42,397 nt of DNA from Lysobacteraceae bacterium (GTDB taxonomy: Bacteria; Pseudomonadota; Gammaproteobacteria; Xanthomonadales; BQJN01), in assembly GCA_021604725.1 (NCBI GenBank), contig BQJN01000035.1, positions 1 to 42,397 on the forward strand, read 5' to 3'. The position numbers and the translations under genes were made by a program. Of this stretch, positions 41,770 to 42,397 are shown piece by piece. Position 1 is the stretch's first letter, and each line of letters begins with the position of its first letter. The notes under the pieces are model-generated. The model had not been told where the DNA came from. It saw only the letters and a program-made list of their open reading frames with translations, and made no database searches.

Positions 41770-42397
41770 TTGATTCTATTTTCACACATTCCGAAAACTG
41801 GAGGCACGAGCTTTCGGAATGCAGCCATGCGGCGCATCGGTCCCAAGCGGACCCTGTTTGACTACGGGCCGAACATCCCACTGACCTCCGACATTGTTTT
41901 GAAGTACATGTATGGAGACGGTGAGCAGGACCCGGCCTCACTCGCGGCAGCGGCGCTGGATCGCGGAGTGCGGTTTTTCTGTGGCCATTTTCCGTTCTCG
42001 CGTTATGCGGACGTCTTGCCGGAAGCGACTTTATTGACCTTTGTTCGCGAGCCGGTGGCCCGGGTGCTTTCTGAGTTTCACCACCACGAACGACACGGCA
42101 ATCGAAAATTCGACCTGGTAGATCACATCACCGATGAACGATTTTCGGACCGCCAATCGCGAATGATCGGCGACTACTGGTCTCGGTTGTCGTTCGTCGG
42201 CATGACCGAACGCTACGATGCCAGCATCAAGTACATCAATGACTGGTTAAAGCTGGACCTGCCAATAGTTCACGTCAATGCTCGCCCCAAGGACCAGGTG
42301 ACAGCCGAGCCTGATGCGCAACTCGTCGACTTGATACGTCGCCATAACACCGCCGATATCGAGGTTTACAATTGGATAGACAGTCAATTTGACCGAT
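41770..42397 (+). CDS. Sulfotransferase family 2 protein, 3' partial
   Basis: The frame runs off the right edge; 209 residues are visible. A TTG at 41770 is chosen because it gives the short lead seen in this family directly before the PAPS loop: ILFSHIPKTGGTSFRNAAM. The frame is open to a TGA at 41725, with other TTG/CTG codons in between. FFCGHFPFSRYADVLP and LLTFVREPVARVLSEFHHH form the acceptor and 3'-phosphate regions; SFVGMTERYDASIKYI is the late family segment. This is the Sulfotransfer_2 group, to which animal heparan and chondroitin sulfotransferases belong. It is the same type as the broken gene at 21134. Confidence 0.8.
   Translation, partial: MILFSHIPKTGGTSFRNAAMRRIGPKRTLFDYGPNIPLTSDIVLKYMYGDGEQDPASLAAAALDRGVRFFCGHFPFSRYADVLPEATLLTFVREPVARVLSEFHHHERHGNRKFDLVDHITDERFSDRQSRMIGDYWSRLSFVGMTERYDASIKYINDWLKLDLPIVHVNARPKDQVTAEPDAQLVDLIRRHNTADIEVYNWIDSQFDR

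Noticed and set aside
1-42397. CRISPR arrays, tRNA or rRNA genes, insertion sequences
   Set aside because: No regularly spaced repeats, cloverleaf sequences, rRNA-like stretches or transposase frames were seen on either strand.

Overview
The window comes from a moderately GC-rich Gram-negative bacterium. Gene style (MacAB-like efflux parts, a periplasmic propeller-GGDEF receptor, SufT, secreted proteins ending in a GFE-like tail) suggests a gammaproteobacterium, perhaps of the Xanthomonadales/Wenzhouxiangella type. That placement is inference. No rRNA, tRNA, CRISPR array, integrase or transposase was found.

Left part (1-11.4 kb) is mostly housekeeping or envelope genes. It holds the 3' part of a C25 (gingipain-like) peptidase, a terminator, and a minus-strand efflux operon (DUF4097-like DSSG-repeat protein, HlyD adaptor, ABC ATPase, two MacB/FtsX permeases). 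A 1011-residue sensor diguanylate cyclase and a divergent sufT follow.

From about 11.5 kb to the right edge the window is an accessory surface-polysaccharide region. It has UDP-glucose dehydrogenase plus UDP-glucuronate decarboxylase (together giving UDP-glucuronate and UDP-xylose), three glycosyltransferases, a GT39/PMT-like membrane protein, an OafA-type acyltransferase with an SGNH domain, a methyltransferase, and eight sulfotransferase-like genes with a ninth that is broken. A six-gene plus-strand operon (27.6-34.9 kb: GT4, GT2, sulfotransferase, methyltransferase, two sulfotransferases) ends at a strong terminator and is divergent from the UDP-sugar genes. Secreted proteins are interspersed: a second C25 peptidase, a GH172/DUF2961 protein, a tail-fibre-like protein and a three-module beta-sandwich protein. 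My reading is that the region makes, sulfates, acylates and perhaps methylates a xylose/glucuronate-containing exported glycan, loosely parallel to animal glycosaminoglycans. No PAPS synthesis, polymerase or export gene is visible here.

The accessory region is also full of decayed duplicates that sit near their intact relatives: a GH172 remnant with a nonsense codon and a large internal deletion, a truncated copy of the repeat-sulfotransferase fusion, a 5'-truncated and frameshifted sulfotransferase, and a split duplicate of the [epimerase end + glycosyltransferase start] junction on the two sides of the acyltransferase gene. This points to rapid gene turnover by duplication and recombination.
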